Origin: Sarcina sp034439435
Lineage (GTDB): Bacteria > Bacillota > Clostridia > Clostridiales > Clostridiaceae
Length of the DNA stretch: 64,000 nucleotides
Assembly: GCF_034439435.1 (NCBI RefSeq)
Contig: NZ_JAPCKJ010000008.1
Location: forward strand, 1 to 64,000
Reading direction: 5' to 3'
Shown here in pieces: positions 1 through 8,814 of this stretch. The notes under the pieces were generated by a model. It was not told the DNA's origin. It saw nothing but the letters and a program-made list of their open reading frames with translations, and made no database searches. A program made the translations under genes and the position numbers. Positions within the stretch are counted from its first letter, which is position 1; each line of letters opens with the position of its first letter.

Positions 1-100
1 CTGTCAACAACTTTTTTCAAAACTTTTAATTTGTTTTGTTGAGTTGTTTGTGTGTCTCTCAGCGACGAGATTTATCTTAACATGTATAGCATTATATCTA
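1..100 (-). promoter_or_regulatory. Probable rRNA-operon promoter/leader running out of the window
   Basis: Read on the minus strand, a TATAAT (plus positions 91-96) is followed by a stretch containing CTCGTCGCTGAGAG and then a second -35 TTGACA whose complement TGTCAA lies at 2-7. Serial promoters separated by a CGTCGCTGAGA-type leader are typical of rRNA operons in Clostridium and related Firmicutes. The second promoter would drive transcription leftwards beyond base 1, so the driven gene is not visible. No good -35 is seen for the first TATAAT. The rRNA assignment is inference. Confidence 0.5.
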
Positions 101-225
101 TGTTTGTAATATGTAGTCTTTCAAATATTATTCCTATAATCCTTAATTTTTCTTCCTTATTCAACATGATTCATATATTGATACACTTGGATAAGTTTTC
201 ATGATAAAGAATGTATTTATATGTA

Positions 226-266
226 AAAATAAAGGAATACTGTAAAAACAAGTATTCCTTTATTTT
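226..266 (-). terminator. Terminator after the family 3 glycosidase gene
   Basis: Two arms of about 16 bases (226-241 and 250-266; AAAATAAAGGAATACT paired with its complement) close an 8-base loop. The structure starts 19 bases after the glycosidase stop on the minus strand. The A/T-rich ends could serve both directions. Confidence 0.75.
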
Positions 267-284
267 TAATTTATGCTATTTAAC

Positions 285-2825
285 TTACTCTTTTCTTCTA
301 AATCTTTTGCTTTTTAAGCCTAATCCTGCTAAAAGTGAAATTGAACCTAATCCCAAAATAAATCCTCTACCAACTCCATATCCAGTTTGTGGTAATTCAT
401 CTTCATTTTTATCTGCTTCTTCTTCATTATTATCTTCTTTGTCTTCATCTTCATCTGGATTTATAGGTTTATCTTCTTCATTTTCATTCTCTTTTATCCC
501 AAACTCTATACTAACTCCTTTTTGATGAAACTTCCTATCCTTTATATCAATCAACTCTGAACTTATAACTTCTATATTAGTTGACTCTATTTCATCAACT
601 GCTTTAAATTCTAATTGGAAATTTAAATCATTAGCTTTTAAATTATTATTTCCCATATTTATTATTAACTCTAAAGTATTACTATCTATAATATTAGTCT
701 GTAATTCTCCCTCTTTATTAAGCTTACCTGAAATAAATTCTAAATCATCTCCATTAAATCTAATCTTAACCCTATATTCTTTTGCTATTATTTCATTAAA
801 ATCATCTAATTCAAATTTCACTTCAAAATTTTCCTTTGATTTTATTTCCTCATCAATGTCTATCTCAATCTTTCCTAAATCATATAAATTAGTAATTCCA
901 TGATCATAATTATAATAATTAACCTCTGTATTCATAGTTCCATCATCATTCAAATTTGGAATATCTACAGGTAATTTTCCTTTTGCCTCTGCATCTCCGA
1001 AAATAACTCCAATAGCTGCTGGTATGTTAGGTCCTGAAGATTTAGTTGGAAATAATGTATCACCTTCAGTTGGATCCATACCCTTGAATCCATATGCAAT
1101 AACCTGCGCCCTTGCATTATCATAAGCTGCTACATCATAGGGATTTCTTAAACTTATAAGTACGGTATCTTTATCTAACCCATTTCCATAATCTATTACA
1201 GCTCTAGGTAAGTCTCTACTCCAATTGCCAGGTTTTAAATGGCTAGCATTACTTGCTAGGGAGGCTACTATTATATAATCAGCCTCCTCAATTTTCTCTT
1301 TTAACTTTTCATCTATAGAACCTATATTATTATATGCATAGGCATCTAAGTGCACATTTTTCAAACTATTTTCATATATAAGTCTGTTTATTCCAAATTT
1401 CATGCTATGAAGCTGACTTTCATTTGGTGCTATTAATAAAACTTTTTCTCCCTCTTTAGGATTTAATGGAAGTATATTATTTTCATTCTTAGTAACAGTA
1501 ATAGCCTCTTCTGAAATTCTTCTTTCTATATCTCTATTTTCAATAGAGCCAACAACCTTCTTAGCTTTTTCGAGCTTTTCTTCTAAAGACATATCATCCT
1601 CTTTTAAATCAATTATCCCTCTATCTATTTTAAGTTTAACTATTCTTTCTGCAGAATCCGTTATTTCCTCTTCTTTGATTTCTCCACTGTTAACAGCATC
1701 TAAAACTCCACTTATTATATAATCTAACTTTTCAACATCAGTTTTATTTCTTAATATAGTAGGCATAAGAACAATATCTATACCTGCGTTTATAGCCATC
1801 TTTGTTGATTCTAATTCTCCAAAATTATCTGCTATGGCCTTCATATTCATAGCATCAGTTATTACAACTCCGTCATATCCCATTTCTTCTCTTAAAACAC
1901 CAGTTATAATATCATCTGATAAGGTAGCCGGAATTCCTATTTGACTTCCATCTTTTTTAGATGTAACAGTATCCTTCTCTACTTGAGGAAACTGTATGTG
2001 AGCTGTCATTATCATATCTATTCCATTTTCTATAGCCATTTTAAAGGGCTTAAGCTCTATTTTTCTCAACTCTTCAATAGGCTTATCTACTACAGGTAAT
2101 CCATAATGTGAGTCAGTTGCAGTATCTCCATGTCCTGGGAAGTGTTTTGCCGTTGCAGCAACACCTTGGTCTTGGATACCTTTTGCAATATTCGCACCTA
2201 AATTACCTACAAGATCTGGATTGCTAGAAATAGACCTTACGCCTATAACTGGATTTTGAGGATTATTATTTGTATCTAAAACAGGAGCAAAATTTACATT
2301 TACTCCTAAAGCATTTAATTCTCTTCCAATTACATATCCTGCATCATATGAAGCCTTTTCGCTCCTAGTAGCCCCCAATGCCATATTTCCTGGTAAGTTA
2401 GTTCCTTCACCAAGTCTAGTTACTATTCCACCTTCTTGATCTAAGGTTATAAGCAATGGCAAATTACCATCCTTATCATTTATAGCTACCTCTTGTAAAT
2501 CATGTATTAAAGTAGTTGTTTGAACTACCTCCTTAACATTTTCAGCAAAAAGTATTACACCACCTAAATCATATTTATCTATTATCTCAGCAATCTCATT
2601 ATTAATTTCCGTTAAATCAGATTGTGATGTAGAACCTTCTTCTTGCCACATTCTAAAGTCAGGCATTATCATCTGACCAAGCTTTTCTTCTAAAGTCATA
2701 TTAGAAACTATCTCCTTAGCTCTAGCATTTGAATCTACTGCCATAACATTTTTATTATTAATGAAAAAAGTAGTCGTAACTATTGAAGCTGCCATTAGTA
2801 TTGCAGCTATCTTCTTTAATAACAT
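285..2825 (-). CDS. Cell-wall-anchored family 3 glycoside hydrolase (NagZ-like beta-N-acetylhexosaminidase)
   Basis: 846 residues. An N-terminal signal peptide (about 1-29) is followed by a GH3 catalytic domain. KHFPGHGDTATDSHYGLP near residue 223 matches the NagZ-type loop that carries the Asp/His acid dyad, and VVITDAMNM near residue 323 holds the expected nucleophile Asp. A GH3 C-terminal domain occupies roughly 440-600, then a beta-rich region and an acidic E/D/N-rich spacer. The C-terminus is a sortase signal: LPQTG, hydrophobic helix, basic tail KRFRRKE. The enzyme should sit on the outer wall and remove N-acetylhexosamine from muropeptides or host glycans; the substrate is inferred. 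The class D sortase at 45.6-46.2 kb is a plausible anchoring enzyme since a second LPQTG protein lies beside it. The ATG follows a GGGGGAGAGGG ribosome site. It appears monocistronic. Confidence 0.88.
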   Translation of the reverse strand: MLLKKIAAILMAASIVTTTFFINNKNVMAVDSNARAKEIVSNMTLEEKLGQMIMPDFRMWQEEGSTSQSDLTEINNEIAEIIDKYDLGGVILFAENVKEVVQTTTLIHDLQEVAINDKDGNLPLLITLDQEGGIVTRLGEGTNLPGNMALGATRSEKASYDAGYVIGRELNALGVNVNFAPVLDTNNNPQNPVIGVRSISSNPDLVGNLGANIAKGIQDQGVAATAKHFPGHGDTATDSHYGLPVVDKPIEELRKIELKPFKMAIENGIDMIMTAHIQFPQVEKDTVTSKKDGSQIGIPATLSDDIITGVLREEMGYDGVVITDAMNMKAIADNFGELESTKMAINAGIDIVLMPTILRNKTDVEKLDYIISGVLDAVNSGEIKEEEITDSAERIVKLKIDRGIIDLKEDDMSLEEKLEKAKKVVGSIENRDIERRISEEAITVTKNENNILPLNPKEGEKVLLIAPNESQLHSMKFGINRLIYENSLKNVHLDAYAYNNIGSIDEKLKEKIEEADYIIVASLASNASHLKPGNWSRDLPRAVIDYGNGLDKDTVLISLRNPYDVAAYDNARAQVIAYGFKGMDPTEGDTLFPTKSSGPNIPAAIGVIFGDAEAKGKLPVDIPNLNDDGTMNTEVNYYNYDHGITNLYDLGKIEIDIDEEIKSKENFEVKFELDDFNEIIAKEYRVKIRFNGDDLEFISGKLNKEGELQTNIIDSNTLELIINMGNNNLKANDLNFQLEFKAVDEIESTNIEVISSELIDIKDRKFHQKGVSIEFGIKENENEEDKPINPDEDEDKEDNNEEEADKNEDELPQTGYGVGRGFILGLGSISLLAGLGLKSKRFRRKE

Positions 2826-3246
2826 AACCCTCTCCCCCTAAATTAACAATCATACCCATTTGTAAACATTATTTCCTAGTATATGTATACTAATCTTTTA
2901 ATATAATTATTAATAAAAGATAAAAGATTCTTTATCAAAGTTATTCACTCAAATAAAACTGTTAAGCTTTCTTTAAATTACTCTAATAAAGCTTATTTTA
3001 AAGTAATATGCATTTTAATATTCTTTCCTATAGATACATTCATCTTAAATTTATAAAATATATGAAAATTCATATTCACCAAATCTTTTTAGCTAGATAA
3101 GTCTAATAGCTTTCATATATGTTGAAACTATTAATGTTATTATGTTAAAACCTGATTATATTTAACACCCTTGTTATAAAAAATTATTAAGTATAGAATT
3201 TAATTATACTTTAGTAAAATCTATTTTAATAAACGGAGGTAATTTA
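2826..3246. other. Intergenic region between divergent genes
   Basis: A/T-rich spacer between the divergent glycosidase and ung genes. Both promoters should lie here. I see no tRNA, riboswitch or strong hairpin; a loose direct repeat of AAGCTT..TTTAAA-type sequence occurs at about 2973-3010. Just before ung is the ribosome site CGGAGG. Confidence 0.5.
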
Positions 3247-3924
3247 ATGTCTGCTGAATTTAACAATGATTGGGATAATCTATTAAAAGATGAGTTTGAA
3301 AAAGAATATTATTTAAAACTTAGAAAGTTTTTGATAAATGAATATAAAACACAAATAATCCATCCAAGTATGTATGATCTATTTAATGCATTAAAATTTA
3401 CACCTTATAATGAAGTTAAAGTTGTTATTTTAGGACAGGATCCATATCATGGCCCAAACCAAGCTCATGGCTTTAGTTTTTCTGTAAAGCCTGGAGTGCA
3501 AACCCCGCCTTCACTAAGAAATATATTTAAGGAATTAAACTCTGATCTTGGTTGTTATATACCTAATAATGGTTTCTTAGAATCTTGGGCAAAGCAAGGT
3601 ATTCTTTTATTAAATACAGTTTTAACTGTTAGAGAAGGGCAAGCTAATTCTCATAAGGGTAAAGGTTGGGAAATATTCACTGACAAAGTAATCGAATTAT
3701 TAAATAAAAGAGATGAACCTATAGTTTTTATTCTTTGGGGAAAAAATGCAATTTCAAAGGAAACTATAATAACTAATCCAATACATAAAATAATTAAGTC
3801 AGTACATCCAAGCCCACTATCTGCAAACCGTGGATTTTTCGGTTCAAAACCATTTTCTAAAACAAATGATTTTCTAGTTTCAATAAACAAAACTCCTATA
3901 GACTGGCAAATACCTAATATTTAA
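3247..3924 (+). CDS. ung: Uracil-DNA glycosylase, family 1
   Basis: 225 residues, the normal length for family 1 UDG. It removes uracil from DNA as the first step of base excision repair in the cytoplasm. The water-activating loop GQDPYHGPNQAHGFSFSV is present near residue 62 with the catalytic Asp, and the minor-groove loop HPSPLS with its His is present near residue 187. Substrate-binding aromatic residues around them are intact, so the enzyme should be active. The ATG has an AACGGAGG ribosome site at normal spacing. It stands alone between the divergent glycosidase and the downstream Met-rich gene, with no obvious terminator between it and the latter. Confidence 0.96.
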   Translation: MSAEFNNDWDNLLKDEFEKEYYLKLRKFLINEYKTQIIHPSMYDLFNALKFTPYNEVKVVILGQDPYHGPNQAHGFSFSVKPGVQTPPSLRNIFKELNSDLGCYIPNNGFLESWAKQGILLLNTVLTVREGQANSHKGKGWEIFTDKVIELLNKRDEPIVFILWGKNAISKETIITNPIHKIIKSVHPSPLSANRGFFGSKPFSKTNDFLVSINKTPIDWQIPNI

Positions 3925-4014
3925 ATTAATTATAAATTAAATTATTTAAGGAAACTTTATGCCCCTAATTTAATATACTCTATTATAAGATTAATTTAAT
4001 TAGGAGTTATTTTT

Positions 4015-4644
4015 ATGATAAATTATAGAGATGATGACGATGATTTAAAATTTGTTACTATGAATATGAAGAGCAATCAAGACTGTGCTTTTATGCCTAT
4101 GGATCATAAGTCTAAAGAAAATAAAGCAAAACATAAAATGCATGATCATGATATGATGTGTAAGCCTGGTATGATGCATAAGGATGGTATGATGGGTAAG
4201 CCTCACATGATGCATAAATCTGATATGATGTGTGATCATTACATGATGCATAATCCTAGTATGATGCATAATCCTAGTATGATGCATAACCCTAGTATGA
4301 TGGGTAATCCTATGATGATGATGTGTAATCCTATGATGATGTATAACCCTATGATGATGTGTAATCCTATGATGATGTGTAACCCTATGATGATGGGTAA
4401 GCATCATATGATGCATAGTCCTGATATGATGGGTAAGCATTGTATGATGGGTAAGCATCATATGAAGCATAAGGATGGTATGATGCATAAGTCTCATATG
4501 ATGCATAATCCTATGATGATAATGTGTAATCCTATGATGATGTGTAATCCCATGATGATGCATAATCCTAGTATGATGTGTGATCATGATATGATGGTAA
4601 AAACCCCAATGACAACAAAAAAGAGATCAGAGTTATTAGATTAA
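4015..4644 (+). CDS. Met/His/Cys-rich tandem-repeat protein, possible metal-binding or spore protein
   Basis: 209 residues with no family I recognise. After an acidic start (DDDDD) and a Lys/His-rich stretch (about 1-45), nearly all of the rest is degenerate 5-7-residue repeats such as MMHNPS, MMMCNP, MMGKHH and MMCDHD, ending in VKTPMTTKKRSELLD. Met dominates, with about ten Cys and many His. No signal peptide or membrane segment is present. In DNA the unit is 15-18 bp (ATGATGCATAATCCTAGT and variants), so copy number may vary between strains. MMxxP/HMM repeats could bind Cu(I) or other soft metals; low-complexity Met/His proteins also occur in spore coats. Both readings are inference. An AGGAG ribosome site lies 8 bases before the ATG, and a strong terminator follows, supporting a real single-gene unit. 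Confidence 0.75.
   Translation: MINYRDDDDDLKFVTMNMKSNQDCAFMPMDHKSKENKAKHKMHDHDMMCKPGMMHKDGMMGKPHMMHKSDMMCDHYMMHNPSMMHNPSMMHNPSMMGNPMMMMCNPMMMYNPMMMCNPMMMCNPMMMGKHHMMHSPDMMGKHCMMGKHHMKHKDGMMHKSHMMHNPMMIMCNPMMMCNPMMMHNPSMMCDHDMMVKTPMTTKKRSELLD
4138..4600 (+). repeat. In-frame tandem repeats of 15-18 bp
   Basis: Degenerate tandem units built on ATGATG(C/T)(A/G)TAATCCTAGT, three nearly identical in a row at about 4240-4295, drifting outwards. All units keep the reading frame. Such runs are prone to slippage and copy-number change. Confidence 0.85.
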
Positions 4645-4676
4645 TCTATATGTAGTATTTAAATACTATATATAAC

Positions 4677-4731
4677 AAGCTACTATTAGTATATTTTTAG
4701 GACTTATATACTAATAGTAGCTTTATTTGTT
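4677..4731 (+). terminator. Strong intrinsic terminator
   Basis: Two perfect 18-base arms (4677-4694 and 4706-4723; AAGCTACTATTAGTATAT and its complement) with an 11-base loop and a T-rich tail, about 30 bases after the Met-rich gene. Confidence 0.9.
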
Positions 4732-4863
4732 TCTATTTTATTACGATTATGGTAATTATCTATTCTTTTAAAAACTTCTATTATATAATCTACTTAAATT
4801 AGTATTAATTTAACCCTTAATATTGATTAATCTTAAATATATTTTAATAAAGGAGTGTTGTTT

Positions 4864-6177
4864 TTGTTGAAAAGGTTACCACAAGAATACCTTATACATT
4901 TAATTTTATATATTTCTTTTATTATACTTGCCTTTTTTTTAGAAAGCCCAAAAGAAATAGTAACTGGACTTCACAAAATAATTTTAAATTCAGACATATT
5001 AATAACAGATTATATAAGTATAGGTGGTTTTGGAGCAACCTTAATTAACAGTGCACTACTAGGCATAATATTTATATTTTTGTTTTATATAAACGATATT
5101 AAATCTACCGGAAGAAGTATCATGTCTTTGTGGTTTTTAACTGGTTTCGGTATGTTTGGAAAAAACATAGTAAATATATGGCCCATAATTTTAGGAACTT
5201 GGATATATTCTAAAGTGAAAAAAAAACCTTTCAAAGATTATTTAGTTGTAGCTTCCTTAGGAACTGCACTAGCCCCTACAGTTAGCCAATTTTCATTTTT
5301 CCCAGGAATCCATCCTATATCTGGAACAATTATGGGAACATTAGTTGGTATGATAATAGGATTTATTCTTCCTCCAATTGCACAAAACGCTTCAAGGATT
5401 CATTCTGGATTTTCTCTTTATAATGTAGGATTTGCGGGAGGTATTATTGCAATAGCAGTAATGTCTTTAATGAAAGCTGTCGGTCATAACTTTGAAACAA
5501 ATTCAATTTGGCATAAAGGTAATAACAATTTATATATAGTGTTCTTATTGGTAATAAGTGCATATTTCATAATTTGTAGTCTAATTTTAGATAAATCTAA
5601 AAAAAGAGTATTAAAAGATCAAATAGGAATCAATAAGGAACATGGTATATTTCCTAGTGACTTCTTTTCAATCTATGGAAGTAGTTGTTATTTTAATATG
5701 GGTGTTCTTTGTATATTCTCAACACTTTTTGTATTACTTATAAATGGAGATTTAAATGGACCTACAATTGGAGCAATTTTTGCAATGGCTGGTTTTGGAT
5801 GTTATGGAAAAAACTTAGCTAATTCTATTCCACTTATTATAGGTGCATCACTAGCCTCTCTTATTAGTATCTCTGATATAAATTCTCCAGTTACAGTGGT
5901 TTGTATTTTATTTAGTACAGGCTTAGCTCCTATTTCAGGATACTATGGTTGGCCTTATGGAATAATAGCTGGATTTTTGCATATATTCATAGTTTTCAAT
6001 ATTGGAGAATTACATGGAGGATTGAATTTATATAATAATGGTTTAGCAGGTGGTTTTGTTGCTGCAATTATTGTTCCTGTTATAGAATCCCTTCAAATTA
6101 CTAATACAAAAAATACTATAAAAAGTTCTTTTAAAAATCCACCTATTAGTTTAGGAATAAAAAAAGAAGCAGATTAA
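4864..6177 (+). CDS. DUF1576 family polytopic membrane protein
   Basis: 437 residues from the chosen start, about ten hydrophobic segments. It resembles the DUF1576 family, whose function is unknown. The protein has an internal duplication: TGFGMFGKN...N...P in the first half and AGFGCYGKN...N...P in the second, also SGFSLYNVGFAGG against GGLNLYNNGLAGG. This suggests an inverted or tandem repeat fold as in many transporters. An open frame extends upstream to a GTG that overlaps the ribosome site AAGGAG; the TTG eight bases downstream of that site is the more likely start, with a second TTG one codon later. It is monocistronic, with a terminator overlapping the stop codon. Confidence 0.82.
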   Translation: MLKRLPQEYLIHLILYISFIILAFFLESPKEIVTGLHKIILNSDILITDYISIGGFGATLINSALLGIIFIFLFYINDIKSTGRSIMSLWFLTGFGMFGKNIVNIWPIILGTWIYSKVKKKPFKDYLVVASLGTALAPTVSQFSFFPGIHPISGTIMGTLVGMIIGFILPPIAQNASRIHSGFSLYNVGFAGGIIAIAVMSLMKAVGHNFETNSIWHKGNNNLYIVFLLVISAYFIICSLILDKSKKRVLKDQIGINKEHGIFPSDFFSIYGSSCYFNMGVLCIFSTLFVLLINGDLNGPTIGAIFAMAGFGCYGKNLANSIPLIIGASLASLISISDINSPVTVVCILFSTGLAPISGYYGWPYGIIAGFLHIFIVFNIGELHGGLNLYNNGLAGGFVAAIIVPVIESLQITNTKNTIKSSFKNPPISLGIKKEAD

Positions 6178-6190
6178 TCTGCTTCTTTTT
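6161..6190 (+). terminator. Terminator overlapping the DUF1576 stop codon
   Basis: Thirteen-base arms (AAAAAGAAGCAGA and complement) around a TTAA loop that contains part of the stop codon, followed by a T run. Confidence 0.9.
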
Positions 6191-6214
6191 TACATATATA
6201 AATTTTATATTAAA

Positions 6215-6274
6215 AGGGATTTATAGTTTAAGTAGGGGGGAATTAACACTATGTTAATTTTGTACTATAAACCC
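6215..6274 (-). other. Nested inverted repeat downstream of a small gene
   Basis: Outer arms GGGATTTATAGT and ACTATAAACCC (one base deleted) enclose an inner hairpin AATTAACACTATGTTAATT and a G7 run. On the minus strand the outer stem is followed by CTTTT, so it may end the 70-residue gene's transcript. A branched terminator or small RNA are both possible. Confidence 0.4.
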
Positions 6275-6292
6275 GAACAAACAATATTTATG

Positions 6293-6505
6293 TTAGTTTA
6301 TAACCTTTTTACCTATTTTGCTTTTACTTCTCTTTACTAAAGTATAAATAAGTGAAGATACTATTCCTACTACTCCGCCTAAAGCAAATCCAAACTCAGG
6401 ATTATTCATTATAGCTCCTAAAGCTAAACCAATTCCAACTCCACCAGCTATACTTTTAGTAAGATATTCACATTCTTTATCACTTAATATCATTTTCTCT
6501 AACAC
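6293..6505 (-). CDS. Small membrane protein of unknown function
   Basis: About 70 residues, family not recognised. A charged N-terminal stretch (EKMILSDKECEYLTKS) precedes a Gly/Ala-rich hydrophobic region (AGGVGIGLALGAIM, then FGFALGGVVGIVSSLIYTLV) able to form one hairpin or two short membrane segments, and a basic tail KRSKSKIGKK. The frame is open to a TTG upstream, but that codon precedes the ribosome site; AGGAG lies eight bases before a GTG, which I take as the start. The Gly-rich double-hydrophobic pattern recalls bacteriocin or holin-like peptides, but there is no leader or immunity gene nearby, so I leave it unassigned. It stands alone. Confidence 0.6.
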   Translation of the reverse strand: MLEKMILSDKECEYLTKSIAGGVGIGLALGAIMNNPEFGFALGGVVGIVSSLIYTLVKRSKSKIGKKVIN

Positions 6506-6756
6506 TTTTATCACTCCTAACAAATAATCCTTTAATTTAATTATACAAATTACTTATTACAAATTATTTACATTGCACTTAAGCATTAGTTACTTTTAAG
6601 AATCAAATTTATATCTTTTGTTAGAATTTAGTGTTACTATATATAATATATTAAGACATTTACTTTACTTTGTAAAGAGTTATTTTTTACCGTTTTAAAA
6701 GATTAACAATATATATAATGAGTTATTTCTAATTGCTTCAATCACTTTAATTATTT

Positions 6757-7380
6757 CTATAAATTCCCTACAATCTTACTTCCATGGAACTCCTTTGCAT
6801 TAGTGTATTTTTTAAGCTCCAAAAAATTTTCTTTAGTAACTCCTCCACCTGGAAGTATTATTATTCTTTCTCCAGCATATTCAACTAACTTTTTTAAGGT
6901 ATCTTTATTTTTAAAGGCATTATCATCTCCACCTTTTGTTAGAATCCTATCTACTCCTAATGATGCAAGTTTGTCTATTGCATCAAATTTGTCTTCAATA
7001 TCATCAAAGGCCATATGGAATGTTATACCTAATGGTCTCGCTAACTGAACAAACTCTTTAGTAGTTTCAAAATCTAATATATTATCTTCATTTAAAAAAC
7101 CAAATACAACTCCAGTTACTCCTATCTTTTTGCAAAGCTCTATATCATTTTTCATTATATTTAATTCTGCTTTAGAATAAACAAAATTTCCTCCTCTTGG
7201 ACGAATTATTACATTAATGTCTATTTTCATATCATTCTTACATTGAAGTATTGTTCCATAACTTGGAGTTGTTCCCCCTTGAGATAAGTTATCGCAAAGT
7301 TCTATTCTATTTGCTCCTAACTCCTCTGCTCTTTTTCCTTCTATATAATTCCCAACACATGCTTCCAATATCATTGTCAT
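6757..7380 (-). CDS. cutC: CutC family protein
   Basis: 207 residues, slightly short of the roughly 240 of Escherichia coli CutC but covering the TIM-barrel. N-terminal ILEACVGNY and ANRIELCDNLSQGGTTPSYG, then IRPRGGNFVYS and ILPGGGVT, are diagnostic of the family. CutC was named for copper homeostasis; that role is disputed and the true activity is not firmly established. The start ATG overlaps the stop of the upstream MscS-type gene (ATGA), so the two are cotranscribed and probably translationally coupled, with a GAGGAGGAG ribosome site inside the upstream gene. No copper ATPase or chaperone is nearby. Confidence 0.92.
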   Translation of the reverse strand: MTMILEACVGNYIEGKRAEELGANRIELCDNLSQGGTTPSYGTILQCKNDMKIDINVIIRPRGGNFVYSKAELNIMKNDIELCKKIGVTGVVFGFLNEDNILDFETTKEFVQLARPLGITFHMAFDDIEDKFDAIDKLASLGVDRILTKGGDDNAFKNKDTLKKLVEYAGERIIILPGGGVTKENFLELKKYTNAKEFHGSKIVGNL

Positions 7381-8513
7381 ACGCCTCTCTCCTCCTCAGT
7401 AATATTCTTTATTGATTCCAACTCAGTACTTTCAAAATTACAAGTGTCACCTCTTCTATCAAAACCTTTAAAATCAAAGTTCAAAAACATTAAATCCACA
7501 CTTTCTTCCCTTAATATTTCTAAGATGTTTATATTTATTTCTTCTTTAAGCTTCTCATATTTTAAATATTCAAATTGATCTGTATAGAAATATATAAAAA
7601 TTCTAAAGCCATAAGTTGAAAGTTCATTAAAGCTTACTATTATTAGATTTTTATCTATTTTATCATGTTCTCTTAGCATATTCTCTATTTTATTAACAGA
7701 ATTTTTTATACTTTCTATAGATGTTTTACAATCCATAGTAAATTTAAAATGTATTCTTCTTAATTTTCTTTGAGTCCAATTTATTATGTTACTATTGGCA
7801 AGCTTTGAATTTGGAACAGTAGCCAAGGCCATAGAAAATGTTCTTATTTTCGTACTTCTAAATGTAATCTCTTCTACTAATCCTTCTACATCGCCTGCTT
7901 GTATCCAATCTCCAATAGAAAATGGCCTATCTAGAACTATAACCATCCCTCCAAATAAATTAGAAAATGTGTCCTGTGCAGCTAAAGCAAAAGCAACTCC
8001 ACTTACTCCTAATCCTGCAATGAAACCAGTTAATCCAAATTCATTAGCAATTATAATTATTCCTACTAAGAGAATCACTAACCTTATAACTATAGATAAA
8101 AAAGGAAACACTATGGTATTTCCGCTATCATTTTTATGTAATTTAGAATAAAGCAATGAATTCTCCAAAGTTAAGTTATATGCAAAATAAATAAACGATG
8201 CTATTATTCCAACTCTTATAATCTTATATGTAGAAAAAAAATCTAACCCTAATAAATCAACATTTATCACCTTAAAGATTGAATATATGCCTATAAATGA
8301 TACAAAGAGTTTCAGTGGATTTTCCAATGCTCTAACAATATTATTATCTAAGTAATTTTTAGTCTTTCTAGCGCCTTTCCTTAGCAATTTGAATAAATTA
8401 GTTATCAATATTTTGTTTGTTATTAAAACAATTAGCATAATAACAAGAATTATAATAATTTCATTTATATTAATAAGTGCTAACCTTTCAAAAAGACTCT
8501 CAATTTCTTTCAT
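7377..8513 (-). CDS. MscS family mechanosensitive channel, long form
   Basis: 378 residues, longer than the 286 of Escherichia coli MscS because of extra N-terminal membrane segments (about 5 in all within residues 15-190). The pore helix region GLTGFIAGLGVSGVAFALAAQDTFSNLFGGMVIVLDRPFSIGDWI (near 165-210) is typical MscS, followed by the beta domain and a C-terminal alpha/beta domain with an acidic tail. It releases osmolytes on sudden loss of external osmolarity. It is the first gene of a two-gene unit with cutC, overlapping by four bases. A second, shorter MscS homologue is encoded at 57.9 kb. The start has a GAGGTGA ribosome site. Confidence 0.9.
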   Translation of the reverse strand: MKEIESLFERLALININEIIIILVIMLIVLITNKILITNLFKLLRKGARKTKNYLDNNIVRALENPLKLFVSFIGIYSIFKVINVDLLGLDFFSTYKIIRVGIIASFIYFAYNLTLENSLLYSKLHKNDSGNTIVFPFLSIVIRLVILLVGIIIIANEFGLTGFIAGLGVSGVAFALAAQDTFSNLFGGMVIVLDRPFSIGDWIQAGDVEGLVEEITFRSTKIRTFSMALATVPNSKLANSNIINWTQRKLRRIHFKFTMDCKTSIESIKNSVNKIENMLREHDKIDKNLIIVSFNELSTYGFRIFIYFYTDQFEYLKYEKLKEEININILEILREESVDLMFLNFDFKGFDRRGDTCNFESTELESIKNITEEERGV

Positions 8514-8607
8514 AGTTCACCTCTGAAAAAGATATTATCTACTTTTTATCTTTTCCTTAAATAACTATTTTATTTTTACTCTTTTAAATAACTTATCTAA
8601 ATAGTAG

Positions 8608-8635
8608 ATTGTGTTTTAAACTATGATTGATTTTT
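8608..8635. repeat. Half copy of the GGCTRTGTTTTAA repeat family
   Basis: GATTGTGTTTTAAACTATGATTGATTTTTAG matches the left half of the dispersed repeats at 38.7 and 60.6 kb. The matching right half is not clear. It is the main content of the 301-base spacer between the MscS-type gene and carD besides the terminator at 8709. Confidence 0.45.
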
Positions 8636-8708
8636 AGAAATTTCTTTATAGATAACTTAATTAAAACTTGCTAAAAACTCTCTTGCTTCTTTTCTATTCC
8701 TTAAAATA

Positions 8709-8746
8709 AAAGCATATAAAATACCATTTAAGTATTTCATATGCTT
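8709..8746 (-). terminator. Terminator after the CarD-like gene
   Basis: AAGCATATAAAATAC pairs with GTATTTCATATGCTT (one bulge) across a short loop. On the minus strand the stem is followed by TTTTATTTT. It lies about 70 bases past the stop of the CarD-like gene. Confidence 0.75.
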
Positions 8747-8814
8747 CTATTAATGTCTATTCTCACTATTTCAGTAAAGTGTTCACTAACTTCTTGATTA
8801 TCTTTACCTATATT

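Noticed and set aside
285..525. Ser-rich plus-strand frame opposite the end of the glycosidase
   Set aside because: It comes from the complement of the Glu/Asp-rich spacer and sorting signal; it lies partly across the glycosidase terminator.
4045..4587. Long His-rich open frame opposite the Met-rich repeat gene
   Set aside because: It is the complement of ATGATG/CAT repeats. It lacks a ribosome site, and the plus-strand gene has both ribosome site and terminator.
4138..4600. CRISPR-like array
   Set aside because: The units are contiguous, 15-18 bp, in frame and without unique spacers; no cas genes are present.
6293..6505. Bacteriocin
   Set aside because: The Gly-rich hydrophobic stretch is suggestive, but there is no leader motif, immunity or export gene beside it.
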